DNA from: Siphonodentalium dalli
Taxonomy: Eukaryota > Mollusca > Scaphopoda > Gadilida > Siphonodentaliidae
Direction of reading: 5' to 3'
Length of the DNA stretch: 64,000 nt
Assembly (NCBI GenBank): GCA_032622095.1
Contig: CP136068.1
Span: forward strand, 10,273,729 to 10,337,728
Part shown: piece by piece, positions 41,030 through 54,400 of the stretch
How the letters are laid out: every line of letters starts with the position of its first letter
Position numbering within the stretch: the first letter of the stretch is position 1
Made by a program: the position numbers and the translations under genes
The notes under the pieces: model-generated
What the model was told of the DNA's origin: nothing
What the model saw: the letters and a program-made list of their open reading frames with translations, nothing else
Databases searched by the model: none

Positions 41030-41359
41030 ATAACCGTCCATTTGAACCAAACTTCGCAACAAAACAATGTCTCAGATCATATTTATCTTTGTATCAATCT
41101 TTAGGAATGTTTGGTGTTAACAAATCAATTGGCATTAATTTAAAAGAATATATGAATGGATATTGTTTGTGGGGTTTCGACTTGACACCGGACCAAGGAA
41201 GTGACGAGGGACATCTACATCCTATAAAGACAGGGAACCTGCGTTTGGAGCTTCAGTTCTTGACAGCTCTCACTACAGCCGTCAACGTTTTGGTGTATGC
41301 TGAATTCGACAGTGAAATAGAGATCACAGCTTTGAGAGAAGTGCTTACTGACTATTAGG

Positions 41360-41818
41360 ATGGATTTCACATCACAGCTATGGAACTACTATGAAGAACA
41401 CCAACGTTCACAAAACTTTGCTCCGAGATGGAACCTGATCTTGGACACACTTAACAACGCTATGATTGAAGAACTACAAGAACTTATTCGCAAGGAAGTG
41501 TCAGCAAACTGTGAAGGATGTAAAATAGAACATCCTAGTCAACGTGAACATGTTCTGTGTTTGTTCTCTACAACTGATGATTGGACAAACCAGTTTATCG
41601 ACTTAGCGCTGATTAAACTTGACATATACAATGTTTGGGAAAGATGGTTCCCGAAGCTGATGTGGTTAAACCCACACTGCAAGGAAAAATTCGAAGCATT
41701 CATCATGTATGATCATCTGAGAAACAGTTTGGAGCTCAACCGCAAAAAAATCGACGCAGAGTGGACTCTGATGTGGTCACAGCGAGTCAAAGAGAATTAC
41801 AACGATGCAGACAGCTGA
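41360..41818 (+). CDS. Polinton protein with Cys/His cluster
   Basis: 152 residues, start 1 nt after the major capsid stop. The central segment CEGCKIEHPSQREHVLC (residues about 51-67) has a C-x2-C...H...H-x2-C arrangement that recurs in animal Polinton-linked proteins and may bind zinc. The N- and C-terminal parts are predicted helical and rich in Trp (WERWFPKLMWLNPHCKEKF). Function unknown. Its 3' end overlaps the protease gene by 14 nt. Confidence 0.8.
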   Translation: MDFTSQLWNYYEEHQRSQNFAPRWNLILDTLNNAMIEELQELIRKEVSANCEGCKIEHPSQREHVLCLFSTTDDWTNQFIDLALIKLDIYNVWERWFPKLMWLNPHCKEKFEAFIMYDHLRNSLELNRKKIDAEWTLMWSQRVKENYNDADS

Positions 41819-42278
41819 ACTTCAATATATTCTGGACAATTCCTGGTTGTGTAAACTTAACACACATGTTTGTGCTAGAGATCTGTTACCAGAGAAGAAA
41901 CCACAGCATATTCAAGCATATATTGTGAACACGCACTCATCGGATCAGCCAGGAGAACACTGGACATTGATGTTATTCAAGGGAAGATCAGCTGTATACT
42001 TCGACTCATTTGGACTACCACCACCGAGACGATATATGTTACCATTCATAAAAAGGAACTCATCAGCATGGACTATGAATACAACACGATATCAACATCG
42101 TGCGACAAATGTGTGTGGATTATATTGTATATTCGCACTCCACCACATGATGAAAGGAAAGAGGATGAAAATATTATTCAATTCTCGGGATTTCTTCAAG
42201 AATGACAGAACAATAGTTCGATGGTTTGGAAAGCACTATGGTCGATTATACAGAAAAGCAAATTTGCTGTTGAATTAA
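41805..42278 (+). CDS. pro: adenovirus-type cysteine protease (adenain/Ulp1 family)
   Basis: 157 residues. Catalytic-site order matches adenain: His52 (GEHWTLM), Asp67 (YFDSFGLPPP), Gln97 (RYQHRATN) and Cys104 (NVCGLYCIFALHHM). It would be expected to mature capsid proteins. Short but complete relative to the roughly 200-residue adenovirus enzyme. The frame is intact, the last gene of the rightward block. Confidence 0.95.
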   Translation: MQTAELQYILDNSWLCKLNTHVCARDLLPEKKPQHIQAYIVNTHSSDQPGEHWTLMLFKGRSAVYFDSFGLPPPRRYMLPFIKRNSSAWTMNTTRYQHRATNVCGLYCIFALHHMMKGKRMKILFNSRDFFKNDRTIVRWFGKHYGRLYRKANLLLN

Positions 42279-42653
42279 ACTTCACCAGGACATCGACGGC
42301 TGATATACATACAACGCAAAGAAGACGACGACCAGATAACAACGAATGTGTCAACAACTCCACAAAATAGACTCTTTTTGTTATTGATTCAGCGTAGGAT
42401 GTTGTAGGATGTTCAATTAAGTTTCTTCAAATCTGAGACCTTGTTTTGTACATAAATTATTGTTCTTTTTAATATTATTGATGTTTAATAATATATTATT
42501 GTTCATTGTTCTTGTTCTTGTTTTTGAAAAATAAAATGATAAATTTCAACAAAATCGTTTTCACTGTAGGACCCCCACCATTTGATTCTGTTCGTGTCGA
42601 TGTGTCATCTCTGGTCAGAATTATACAAACTTTAAATTAGTAATGAAAAAATG
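42279..42653. other. 3' region of the element, poly(A) signal
   Basis: No gene. AATAAA occurs at about 42529 and can serve the protease/rightward transcripts. Repeated 'ttgttctt' phrases occur at 42460-42520. Confidence 0.55.
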
Positions 42654-42944
42654 TCTAAGTCCATTTTCATTTTTTCGATCAGAAATGTCACATCAATGAC
42701 AGTAACATCTATCCTCAGGGTTGCAACTATGGCCCAGTACCCCCCAGACATGGGCACTATGGCCCAGTACCCCCCAGACATGGGCACTATGGCCCAGTAC
42801 CCCCCCAGACATGGGCACTATGGCCCATGGGCCATAGTGCCCATGTCTGGGGGGTACTGGGCCATAGTGCCCATGTCTGGGGGGTACTGGGCCATAGTGC
42901 CCATGTCTGGGGGGTACTGGGCCATAGTGCCCACCATTACTACT
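42654..42944 (-). repeat. Polinton right TIR with embedded palindrome
   Basis: Reverse complement of the left TIR: unique segment 42654-42718, three repeat units, the 30-bp palindrome at 42813-42842, three inverted units, then CCACCATTACTACT at the end. It has three outer units against six on the left, which explains the 91-bp length difference. Confidence 0.92.
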
Positions 42945-42950
42945 GATAGC
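42945..42950. repeat. Polinton target-site duplication, right (GATAGC)
   Basis: Direct repeat of 24831-24836. The satellite continues with TCAACCCGTTTCCGAG exactly as in uninterrupted copies (about 21597 and 45396). Confidence 0.95.
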
Positions 42951-44105
42951 TCAACCCGTTTCCGAGATCTGGTCTGCGCATGCGCGAACCTGGCGTCGCG
43001 CGGGCTCGGCGACCCAATAAAATTCGTATCCGGGCAAGATACATTCACATACATTCACATAGCAAATTTCAAGTCGATAGCTCCACACGTTTCCGAGTTC
43101 CCGTATATCTCTCTGCAGATGCTAATGAATGGTAAAGGAACGCCCTTTATAGCGATGCGTCAAAAACAAACGCTCATTAAAGTATCACTTGATTAACCAC
43201 AGCAGTGCCGTTTTTTGTGACTGAGATTGGAGAACGGGTGCTCTGAGCTACTCCAAAACGCGACGCCGATGGTGTCCGTGGGATTTTACCTTTGGATAGG
43301 AAGTTTGGTCTCGATCGGTCAACACGTTTTCGATTCTATAAAGGAAAGACATACAGACAGAGGTCTTCAAAATATATATGAGACTAGCCGATGAGCCCGA
43401 CGTTGTCCGGGCTATTCACAAACCAAATTTCAAGTCGATAGCTCCACCCGTTTCCAAGATCTGGTCTGCGCATGCGCGAAGCTTCCGTCGAACGGGCTCG
43501 GCGACCCGATAAAATTCGTATTCGGGGCAAGATACATTCACATAGCAAATTTCAAGTCGATAGCTACACCCGTTTCCGAGATCTCGTCTGCTCATGCGCG
43601 AAGCGGGCGCCGCACGGGCTCGCCAATACGACAACGACGACCGCCTGGTCAAACTACACACACGTACCAAGTTTCGTCCCGATCGATCGAGAATCGTAGA
43701 TTTGTATAACTGACATACATACAGACAGACATACAGACAGAGGTCTTCAAAATATATATGAGACTAGCCGATGAGCCCGACAATGTCCGGGCTATTCAAA
43801 AAACAAATTTCAAGTCGATAGCTCCACCCGTTTCCGAGTTCCCGTATATCTCTCTGCAGATGCTAATGAATGGTAAAGAAACGCTCTTTATAGCGATGCG
43901 TCAAAAACAAACGCTCATTAAAGTATCACTTGATTAACCACAGTAGTGCCGTTTTTTGTGACTGAGATTGGAGAACGGGTGATCTGAGCTACTCCAAAAC
44001 GCGACGCCGATGGTGTCCGTGGGATTTTACCTTTGGATAGGAAGTTTGGTCTCGATCGGTCAACACGTTTTCGATTCTATAAAGGAAAGACAGACAGACA
44101 TCATA
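42945..44105 (-). repeat. higher-order repeat, 2,449-bp type, copy 1, right part
   Basis: Right portion of the copy split by the Polinton. Confidence 0.85.
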
Positions 44106-46554
44106 ATCATAATCGATTAATTGTCCAAAAATAATGCTAACCACTGTCAACTATAGTATAAATTTGCTCGAAACGCAGCGAAACGTGTTATTTATCGACA
44201 TGTTGTTCGACGAAATTTCGACATTGTATTAACAGAAAGCCTCTTCATTTTAGAGTTATCCATCTTCATCGGTAATTTGGTCCGAGACCGTCGGCTCATC
44301 GTCTGTTTACTGGGCCACTAAAATTCTCGAGATCTGGTAACCAAATTTCAAGTCGATAGCTCCACCCGTTTCCGAGATCTGGTCTGTGCATGCGCGAAGC
44401 TTGGGTCGCACGGGCTCGACGACCCGATAAAATTCGTATCCGGGGCAAGATACATTCACATAGCAAATTTCAAGTCGATGGCTCCACCCGTTTCCGAGTT
44501 CCCGTATATCTCTCTGCAGATGCTAATAACGTTGAATGGTAAAGAAACGCTCTTTATAGCGATGCGTAAAAAACAAACGCTCATTAAATTATCACTTGAT
44601 TAACTACCTCAGTGCCGTTTTTTGTGACTGAGATTGGGGAACGGGTGCTATGAGCTTCTCCAAAATGCGACGCCGACGGTGTCCGTGGGATTTTACCTTT
44701 GGATAGGAAGTTTGGTCTCGATCGGTCAACCCGTTTTCGATTCTATAAAGGACAGACAGACAGAGGTCTTCAAAATATATATGAGACTAGCCGATGAGCC
44801 CGACATTGTCCGGGCTATTCAAAAAACAAATTTCAAGTCGATAGCTCAACCCGTTTCCGAGATCTGGTCTGCGCATGCGCGAAGCTGGCATCGCACGGGC
44901 TCAGCGACCCGATAAAATTCGTATCCGGGGCAAGATACATTCACAAACCAAATTTCAAGTCGATAGCTCCACCCGTTTCCGAGATCTGGTCTTCGCATGC
45001 GCGAAGCTTGCGTCGCACGGGCTCGGCGACCCGATAAAATTCGTATCCGGGGCAAGATACATTCACATAGCAAAGTTCAAGTCGATAGCTCCACCCGTTT
45101 CCGAGATCTCGTCTGCGTATGCGCGAAGCGGGCGTCGCACAGGCTCGCAAAGACGACAACGACGACCGCCTGGTCAAACTATACACACACACCAAGTTTC
45201 GTCCCGATCGGTCGAGAATCGTAGATTTGTATAAATGACATACATACAGACAGACAGACAGAGGTCTTCAAAATATATAGGAGACTAGCCGATGAGCCCG
45301 ACGTTGTCCGGGCTATTCAAAAACCAATTTTCAAGTCGATAGCTCTACCCAGTCCGACGTTGTCCGGGCTATTCAAAAACCAAATTTCAAGTCGATAGCT
45401 CAACCCGTTTCCGAGATCTGGTCTGCGCATGCGCGAACCTGGCGTCGCGCGGGCTCGGCGACCCAATAAAATTCGTATCCGGGCAAGATACATTCACATA
45501 CATTCACATAGCAAATTTCAAGTCGATAGCTCCACCCGTTTCCGAGTTCCCGTATATCTCTCTGCAGATGCTAATGAATGGTAAAGGAACGCCCTTTATA
45601 GCGATGCGTCAAAAACAAACGCTCATTAAAGTATCACTTGATTAACCACAGCAGTGCCGTTTTTTGTGACTGAGATTGGAGAACGGGTGCTCTGAGCTAC
45701 TCCAAAACGCGACGCCGATGGTGTCCGTGGGATTTTACCTTTGGATAGGAAGTTTGGTCTCGATCGGTCAACACGTTTTCGATTCTATAAAGGAAAGACA
45801 TACAGACAGAGGTCTTCAAAATATATATGAGACTAGCCGATGAGCCCGACGTTGTCCGGGCTATTCACAAACCAAATTTCAAGTCGATAGCTCCACCCGT
45901 TTCCAAGATCTGGTCTGCGCATGCGCGAAGCTTCCGTCGAACGGGCTCGGCGACCCGATAAAATTCGTATTCGGGGCAAGATACATTCACATAGCAAATT
46001 TCAAGTCGATAGCTACACCCGTTTCCGAGATCTCGTCTGCTCATGCGCGAAGCGGGCGCCGCACGGGCTCGCCAATACGACAACGACGACCGCCTGGTCA
46101 AACTACACACACGTACCAAGTTTCGTCCCGATCGATCGAGAATCGTAGATTTGTATAACTGACATACATACAGACAGACATACAGACAGAGGTCTTCAAA
46201 ATATATATGAGACTAGCCGATGAGCCCGACAATGTCCGGTCTATTCAAAAAACAAATTTCAAGTCGATAGCTCCACCCGTTTCCGAGTTCCCGTATATCT
46301 CTCTGCAGATGCTAATGAATGGTAAAGAAACGCTCTTTATAGCGATGCGTCAAAAACAAACGCTCATTAAAGTATCACTTGATTAACCACAGCAGTGCCG
46401 TTTTTTGTGACTGAGATTGGAGAACGGGTGATCTGAGCTACTCCAAAACGCGACGCCGATGGTGTCCGTGGTATTTTACCTTTGGATAGGAAGTTTGGTC
46501 TCGATCGGTCAACACGTTTTCGATTCTATAAAGGAAAGACAGACAGACATCATA
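44106..46554 (-). repeat. higher-order repeat, 2,449-bp type, copy 2
   Basis: Spacer start to spacer start. It lacks a block of about 787 bp present in the 3,236-bp type (the block equivalent to about 22440-23237). Confidence 0.88.
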
Positions 46555-49003
46555 ATCATAATCGATTAATTGTCCAAAAATAATGCTAACCACTGTCAAC
46601 TATAGTATAAATTTGCTCGAAACGCAGCGAAACGTGTTATTTATCGACATGTTGTTCGACGAAATTTCGACATTGTATTAACAGAAAGCCTCTTCATTTT
46701 AGAGTTATCCATCTTCATCGGTAATTTGGTCCGAGATCGTCGGCTCATCGTCTGTTTACTGGGCCACTAAAATTCTCGAGATCTGGTAACCAAATTTCAA
46801 GTCGATAGCTCCACCCGTTTCCGAGATCTGGTCTGCGCATGCGCGAAGCTTGCGTCGCACGGGCTCGACGACCCGATAAAATTCGTATCCGGGGCAAGAT
46901 ACATTCACATAGCAAATTTCAAGTCGATGGCTCCACCCGTTTCCGAGTTCCCGTATATCTCTCTGCAGATGCTAATAACGTTGAATGGTAAAGAAACGCT
47001 CTTTATAGCAATGCGTAAAAAACAAACGCTCATTAAATTATCACTTGATTAACTACCTCAGTGCCGTTTTTTGTGACTGAGATTGGGGAACGGGTGCTAT
47101 GAGCTTCTCCAAAATGCGACGCCGACGGTGTCCGTGGGATTTTACCTTTGGATAGGAAGTTTGGTCTCGATCGGTCAACCCGTTTTCGATTCTATAAAGG
47201 ACAGACAGACAGAGGTCTTCAAAATATATATGAGACTAGCCGATGAGCCCGACATTGTCCGGGCTATTCAAAAAACAAATTTCAAGTCGATAGCTCAACC
47301 CGTTTCCGAGATCTGGTCTGCGCATGCGCGAAGCTGGCGTCGCACGGGCTCAGCGACCCGATAAAATTCGTATCCGGGGCAAGATACATTCACAAACCAA
47401 ATTTCAAGTCGATAGCTCCACCCGTTTCCGAGATCTGGTCTTCGCATGCGCGAAGCTTGCGTCGCACGGGCTCGGCGACCCGATAAAATTCGTATCCGGG
47501 GCAAGATACATTCACATAGCAAAGTTCAAGTCGATAGCTCCACCCGTTTCCGAGATCTCGTCTGCGTATGCGCGAAGCGGGCGTCGCACAGGCTCGCAAA
47601 GACGACAACGACGACCGCCTGGTCAAACTATACACACACACCAAGTTTCGTCCCGATCGGTCGAGAATCGTAGATTTGTATAAATGACATACATACAGAC
47701 AGACAGACAGAGGTCTTCAAAATATATAGGAGACTAGCCGATGAGCCCGACGTTGTCCGGGCTATTCAAAAACCAATTTTCAAGTCGATAGCTCTACCCA
47801 GTCCGACGTTGTCCGGGCTATTCAAAAACCAAATTTCAAGTCGATAGCTCAACCCGTTTCCGAGATCTGGTCTGCGCATGCGCGAACCTGGCGTCGCGCG
47901 GGCTCGGCGACCCAATAAAATTCGTATCCGGGCAAGATACATTCACATACATTCACATAGCAAATTTCAAGTCGATAGCTCCACACGTTTCCGAGTTCCC
48001 GTATATCTCTCTGCAGATGCTAATGAATGGTAAAGGAACGCCCTTTATAGCGATGCGTCAAAAACAAACGCTCATTAAAGTATCACTTGATTAACCACAG
48101 CAGTGCCGTTTTTTGTGACTGAGATTGGAGAACGGGTGCTCTGAGCTACTCCAAAACGCGACGCCGATGGTGTCCGTGGGATTTTACCTTTGGATAGGAA
48201 GTTTGGTCTCGATCGGTCAACACGTTTTCGATTCTATAAAGGAAAGACATACAGACAGAGGTCTTCAAAATATATATGAGACTAGCCGATGAGCCCGACG
48301 TTGTCCGGGCTATTCACAAACCAAATTTCAAGTCGATAGCTCCACCCGTTTCCAAGATCTGGTCTGCGCATGCGCGAAGCTTCCGTCGAACGGGCTCGGC
48401 GACCCGATAAAATTCGTATTCGGGGCAAGATACATTCACATAGCAAATTTCAAGTCGATAGCTACACCCGTTTCCGAGATCTCGTCTGCTCATGCGCGAA
48501 GCGGGCGCCGCACGGGCTCGCCAATACGACAACGACGACCGCCTGGTCAAACTACACACACGTACCAAGTTTCGTCCCGATCGATCGAGAATCGTAGATT
48601 TGTATAACTGACATACATACAGACAGACATACAGACAGAGGTCTTCAAAATATATATGAGACTAGCCGATGAGCCCGACAATGTCCGGGCTATTCAAAAA
48701 ACAAATTTCAAGTCGATAGCTCCACCCGTTTCCGAGTTCCCGTATATCTCTCTGCAGATGCTAATGAATGGTAAAGAAACGCTCTTTATAGCGATGCGTC
48801 AAAAACAAACGCTCATTAAAGTATCACTTGATTAACCACAGCAGTGCCGTTTTTTGTGACTGAGATTGGAGAACGGGTGATCTGAGCTACTCCAAAACGC
48901 GACGCCGATGGTGTCCGTGGGATTTTACCTTTGGATAGGAAGTTTGGTCTCGATCGGTCAACACGTTTTCGATTCTATAAAGGAAAGACAGACAGACATC
49001 ATA
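46555..49003 (-). repeat. higher-order repeat, 2,449-bp type, copy 3
   Basis: Near-identical to copy 2 at the exact 2,449-bp period. Confidence 0.88.
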
Positions 49004-51452
49004 ATCATAATCGATTAATTGTCCAAAAATAATGCTAACCACTGTCAACTATAGTATAAATTTGCTCGAAACGCAGCGAAACGTGTTATTTATCGACATG
49101 TTGTTCGACGAAATTTCGACATTGTATTAACAGAAAGCCTCTTCATTTTAGAGTTATCCATCTTCATCGGTAATTTGGTCCGAGACCGTCGGCTCATCGT
49201 CTGTTTACTGGGCCACTAAAATTCTCGAGATCTGGTAACCAAATTTCAAGTCGATAGCTCCACCCGTTTCCGAGATCTGGTCTGTGCATGCGCGAAGCTT
49301 GGGTCGCACGGGCTCGACGACCCGATAAAATTCGTATCCGGGGCAAGATACATTCACATAGCAAATTTCAAGTCGATGGCTCCACCCGTTTCCGAGTTCC
49401 CGTATATCTCTCTGCAGATGCTAATAACGTTGAATGGTAAAGAAACGCTCTTTATAGCGATGCGTAAAAAACAAACGCTCATTAAATTATCACTTGATTA
49501 ACTACCTCAGTGCCGTTTTTTGTGACTGAGATTGGGGAACGGGTGCTATGAGCTTCTCCAAAATGCGACGCCGACGGTGTCCGTGGGATTTTACCTTTGG
49601 ATAGGAAGTTTGGTCTCGATCGGTCAACCCGTTTTCGATTCTATAAAGGACAGACAGACAGAGGTCTTCAAAATATATATGAGACTAGCCGATGAGCCCG
49701 ACATTGTCCGGGCTATTCAAAAAACAAATTTCAAGTCGATAGCTCAACCCGTTTCCGAGATCTGGTCTGCGCATGCGCGAAGCTGGCGTCGCACGGGCTC
49801 AGCGACCCGATAAAATTCGTATCCGGGGCAAGATACATTCACAAACCAAATTTCAAGTCGATAGCTCCACCCGTTTCCGAGATCTGGTCTTCGCATGCGC
49901 GAAGCTTGCGTCGCACGGGCTCGGCGACCCGATAAAATTCGTATCCGGGGCAAGATACATTCACATAGCAAAGTTCAAGTCGATAGCTCCACCCGTTTCC
50001 GAGATCTCGTCTGCGTATGCGCGAAGCGGGCGTCGCACAGGCTCGCAAAGACGACAACGACGACCGCCTGGTCAAACTATACACACACACCAAGTTTCGT
50101 CCCGATCGGTCGAGAATCGTAGATTTGTATAAATGACATACATACAGACAGACAGACAGAGGTCTTCAAAATATATAGGAGACTAGCCGATGAGCCCGAC
50201 GTTGTCCGGGCTATTCAAAAACCAATTTTCAAGTCGATAGCTCTACCCAGTCCGACGTTGTCCGGGCTATTCAAAAACCAAATTTCAAGTCGATAGCTCA
50301 ACCCGTTTCCGAGATCTGGTCTGCGCATGCGCGAACCTGGCGTCGCGCGGGCTCGGCGACCCAATAAAATTCGTATCCGGGCAAGATACATTCACATACA
50401 TTCACATAGCAAATTTCAAGTCGATAGCTCCACCCGTTTCCGAGTTCCCGTATATCTCTCTGCAGATGCTAATGAATGGTAAAGGAACGCCCTTTATAGC
50501 GATGCGTCAAAAACAAACGCTCATTAAAGTATCACTTGATTAACCACAGCAGTGCCGTTTTTTGTGACTGAGATTGGAGAACGGGTGCTCTGAGCTACTC
50601 CAAAACGCGACGCCGATGGTGTCCGTGGGATTTTACCTTTGGATAGGAAGTTTGGTCTCGATCGGTCAACACGTTTTCGATTCTATAAAGGAAAGACATA
50701 CAGACAGAGGTCTTCAAAATATATATGAGACTAGCCGATGAGCCCAACGTTGTCCGGGCTATTCACAAACCAAATTTCAAGTCGATAGCTCCACCCGTTT
50801 CCAAGATCTGGTCTGCGCATGCGCGAAGCTTCCGTCGAACGGGCTCGGCGACCCGATAAAATTCGTATTCGGGGCAAGATACATTCACATAGCAAATTTC
50901 AAGTCGATAGCTACACCCGTTTCCGAGATCTCGTCTGCTCATGCGCGAAGCGGGCGCCGCACGGGCTCGCCAATACGACAACGACGACCGCCTGGTCAAA
51001 CTACACACACGTACCAAGTTTCGTCCCGATCGATCGAGAATCGTAGATTTGTATAACTGACATACATACAGACAGACATACAGACAGAGGTCTTCAAAAT
51101 ATATATGAGACTAGCCGATGAGCCCGACAATGTCCGGGCTATTCAAAAAACAAATTTCAAGTCGATAGCTCCACCCGTTTCCGAGTTCCCGTATATCTCT
51201 CTGCAGATGCTAATGAATGGTAAAGAAACGCTCTTTATAGCGATGCGTCAAAAACAAACGCTCATTAAAGTATCACTTGATTAACCACAGCAGTGCCGTT
51301 TTTTGTGACTGAGATTGGAGAACGGGTGATCTGAGCTACTCCAAAACGCGACGCCGATGGTGTCCGTGGGATTTTACCTTTGGATAGGAAGTTTGGTCTC
51401 GATCGGTCAACACGTTTTAGATTCTATAAAGGAAAGACAGACAGACATCATA
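49004..51452 (-). repeat. higher-order repeat, 2,449-bp type, copy 4
   Basis: Near-identical to copy 2. The variants 'ctgtgcatgcgcgaagcttggg' (about 49281-49303) are shared with the copies starting at 44106-bp-type positions 44340, 51729 and 55220 but not 46820, so sequence subtypes alternate along the array. Confidence 0.85.
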
Positions 51453-54400
51453 ATCATAATCGATTAATTGTCCAAAAATAAGGCTAACCACTGTCAACTA
51501 TAGTATAAATTTGCTCGAAACGCAGCGAAACGTGTTATTTATCGACATGTTGTTCGACGAAATTTCGACATTGTATTAACAGAAAGCCTCTTCATTTTAG
51601 AGTTATCCATCTTCATCGGTAATTTGGTCCGAGACCGTCGGCTCATCGTCTGTTTACTGGGCCACTAAAATTCTCGAGATCTGGTAACCAAATTTCAAGT
51701 CGATAGCTCCACCCGTTTCCGAGATCTGGTCTGTGCATGCGCGAAGCTTGGGTCGCACGGGCTCGACGACCCGATAAAATTCGTATCCGGGGCAAGATAC
51801 ATTCACATAGCAAATTTCAAGTCGATGGCTCCACCCGTTTCCGAGTTCCCGTATATCTCTCTGCAGATGCTAATAACGTTGAATGGTAAAGAAACGCTCT
51901 TTATAGCGATGCGTAAAAAACAAACGCTCATTAAATTATCACTTGATTAACTACCTCAGTGCCGTTTTTTGTGACTGAGATTGGGGAACGGGTGCTATGA
52001 GCTTCTCCAAAATGCGACGCCGACGGTGTCCGTGGGATTTTACCTTTGGATAGGAAGTTTGGTCTCGATCGGTCAACCCGTTTTCGATTCTATAAAGGAC
52101 AGACAGACAGAGGTCTTCAAAATATATATGAGACTAGCCGATGAGCCCGACATTGTCCGGGCTATTCAAAAAACAAATTTCAAGTCGATAGCTCAACCCG
52201 TTTCCGAGATCTGGTCTGCGCATGCGCGAAGCTGGCGTCGCACGGGCTCAGCGACCCGATAAAATTCGTATCCGGGGCAAGATACATTCACAAACCAAAT
52301 TTCAAGTCGATAGCTCCACCCGTTTCCGAGATCTGGTCTTCGCATGCGCGAAGCTTGCGTCGCACGGGCTCGGCGACCCGATCAAATTCGTATCCGGGGC
52401 AAGATACATTCACATAGCAAAGTTCAAGTCGATAGCTCCACCTGTTTCCGAGATCTCGTCTGCGCATGCGCGAAGCGGGCGTCGCACGGGCTCGCAAAGA
52501 CGGCAATGACGACCGCCTGGTCAAACTATACACACACACAAAGTTTCGTCCCGATCGGTCGAGAACCGTAGATTTGTATAAATGACATACATACAGACAG
52601 ACAGACAGAGGTCTTCAAAATATATAGGAGACTAGCCGATGAGCCCGACGTTGTCCGGGCTATTCAAAAACCAATTTTCAAGTCGATAGCTCTACCCAGT
52701 CCGACGTTGTCCGGGCTATTCAAAAACCAAATTTCAAGTCGATAGCTCAACCCGTTTCCGAGATCTGGTCTGCGCTTGCGCGAACTTGGCGTCGCGCGGG
52801 CTCGGCGACCCAATAAAATTCGTATCCGGGCAAGATACATTCACATACATTCACATAGCAAATTTCAAGTCGATAGCTCCACCCGTTTCCGAGTTCCCGT
52901 ATATCTCTCTGCAGATGCTAATGAATGGTAAAGGAACGCTCTTTATAGCGATGCGTCAAAAACAAACGCTCATTAAAGTATCACTTGATTAACCACAGCA
53001 GTGCCGTTTTTTGTGACTGAGATTGGAGAACGGGTGCTATGAGCTTCTCCAAAATGCGACGCCGACGGTGTCCGTGGGATTTTACCTTTGGATAGGAAGT
53101 TTGGTCTCGATCGGTCAACCCGTTTTCGATTCTATAAAGGACAGACAGACAGAGGTCTTCAAAATATATATGAGACTAGCCGATGAGCCCGACATTGTCC
53201 GGGCTATTCAAAAAACAAATTTCAAGTCGATAGCTCAACCCGTTTCCGAGATCTGGTCTGCGCATGCGCGAAGCTGGCGTCGCACGGGCTCAGCGACCCG
53301 ATAAAATTCGTATCCGGGGCAAGATACATTCACAAACCAAATTTCAAGTCGATAGCTCCACCCGTTTCCGAGATCTGGTCTTCGCATGCGCGAAGCTTGC
53401 GTCGCACGGGCTCGGCGACCCGATAAAATTCGTATCCGGGGCAAGATACATTCACATAGCAAAGTTCAAGTCGATAGCTCCACCCGTTTCCGAGATCTCG
53501 TCTGCGTATGCGCGAAGCGGGCGTCGCACAGGCTCGCAAAGACGACAACGACGACCGCCTGGTCAAACTATACACACACACCAAGTTTCGTCCCGATCGG
53601 TCGAGAATCGTAGATTTGTATAAATGACATACATACAGACAGACAGACAGAGGTCTTCAAAATATATAGGAGACTAGCCGATGAGCCCGACGTTGTCCGG
53701 GCTATTCAAAAACCAATTTTCAAGTCGATAGCTCTACCCAGTCCGACGTTGTCCGGGCTATTCAAAAACCAAATTTCAAGTCGATAGCTCAACCCGTTTC
53801 CGAGATCTGGTCTGCGCATGCGCGAACCTGGCGTCGCGCGGGCTCGGCGACCCAATACAATTCGTATCCGGGCAAGATACATTCACATACATTCACATAG
53901 CAAATTTCAAGTCGATAGCTCCACCCGTTTCCGAGTTCCCGTATATCTCTCTGCAGATGCTAATGAATGGTAAAGGAACGCCCTTTATAGCGATGCGTCA
54001 AAAACAAACGCTCATTAAAGTATCACTTGATTAACCACAGCAGTGCCGTTTTTTGTGACTGAGATTGGAGAACGGGTGCTCTGAGCTACTCCAAAACGCG
54101 ACGCCGATGGTGTCCGTGGGATTTTACCTTTGGATAGGAAGTTTGGTCTCGATCGGTCAACACGTTTTCGATTCTATAAAGGAAAGACATACAGACAGAG
54201 GTCTTCAAAATATATATGAGACTAGCCGATGAGCCCGACGTTGTCCGGGCTATTCACAAACCAAATTTCAAGTCGATAGCTCCACCCGTTTCCAAGATCT
54301 GGTCTGCGCATGCGCGAAGCTTCCGTCGAACGGGCTCGGCGACCCGATAAAATTCGTATTCGGGGCAAGATACATTCACATAGCAAATTTCAAGTCGATA

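Larger units (their letters stand above)
39356..41358 (+). pseudogene. major capsid protein gene, stop plus MITE insertion
   Basis: Double jelly-roll major capsid protein of the Polinton type, recognisable by ESQWIENHPIAPLNNSAPIEFVIPSQTEKWTDINHSYLYVKFKI, NNFFHSMFSSIDVYLNN, YPYRAYFENLLGY and the C-terminal NLRLELQF...VNVLVYAEFDSEIEI. The frame is open from 39356 to an in-frame TAA at 40169-40171, remains in the same frame to 40339, is interrupted by a 690-bp element (40340-41029, 8-bp duplication), and resumes in frame to TAG 41356-41358. Two independent lesions make this copy unable to give a full capsid protein. No splice sites bracket the stop. Confidence 0.93.
24837..42944 (+). mobile_element. 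Polinton/Maverick element, 18,108 bp
   Basis: Complete element bounded by a 6-bp duplication, with termini AGTAGTAATGG...CCATTACTACT and TIRs of 382 bp (left) and 291 bp (right). It encodes a family-B protein-primed-type DNA polymerase, chromodomain integrase, packaging ATPase, minor and major capsid proteins and an adenovirus-type cysteine protease, which is the full Polinton gene set. The ATPase and major capsid genes are broken and one small gene is probably frameshifted. It lies in a single satellite copy and is not co-amplified, so it inserted after the array formed. Confidence 0.97.

Noticed and set aside
40169-41037. Intron explaining the capsid gene interruption
   Set aside because: The inserted block has 14-bp TIRs and an 8-bp duplication, and its ends are CAG...CTG rather than GT...AG. 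The TAA lies 168 bp upstream of it in coding sequence.
24837-42944. A free virus genome or an integrated virus of the adenovirus type
   Set aside because: TSD, AG/CT termini and the integrase show a transposon-type integrated Polinton. Capsid genes are part of the normal Polinton set.
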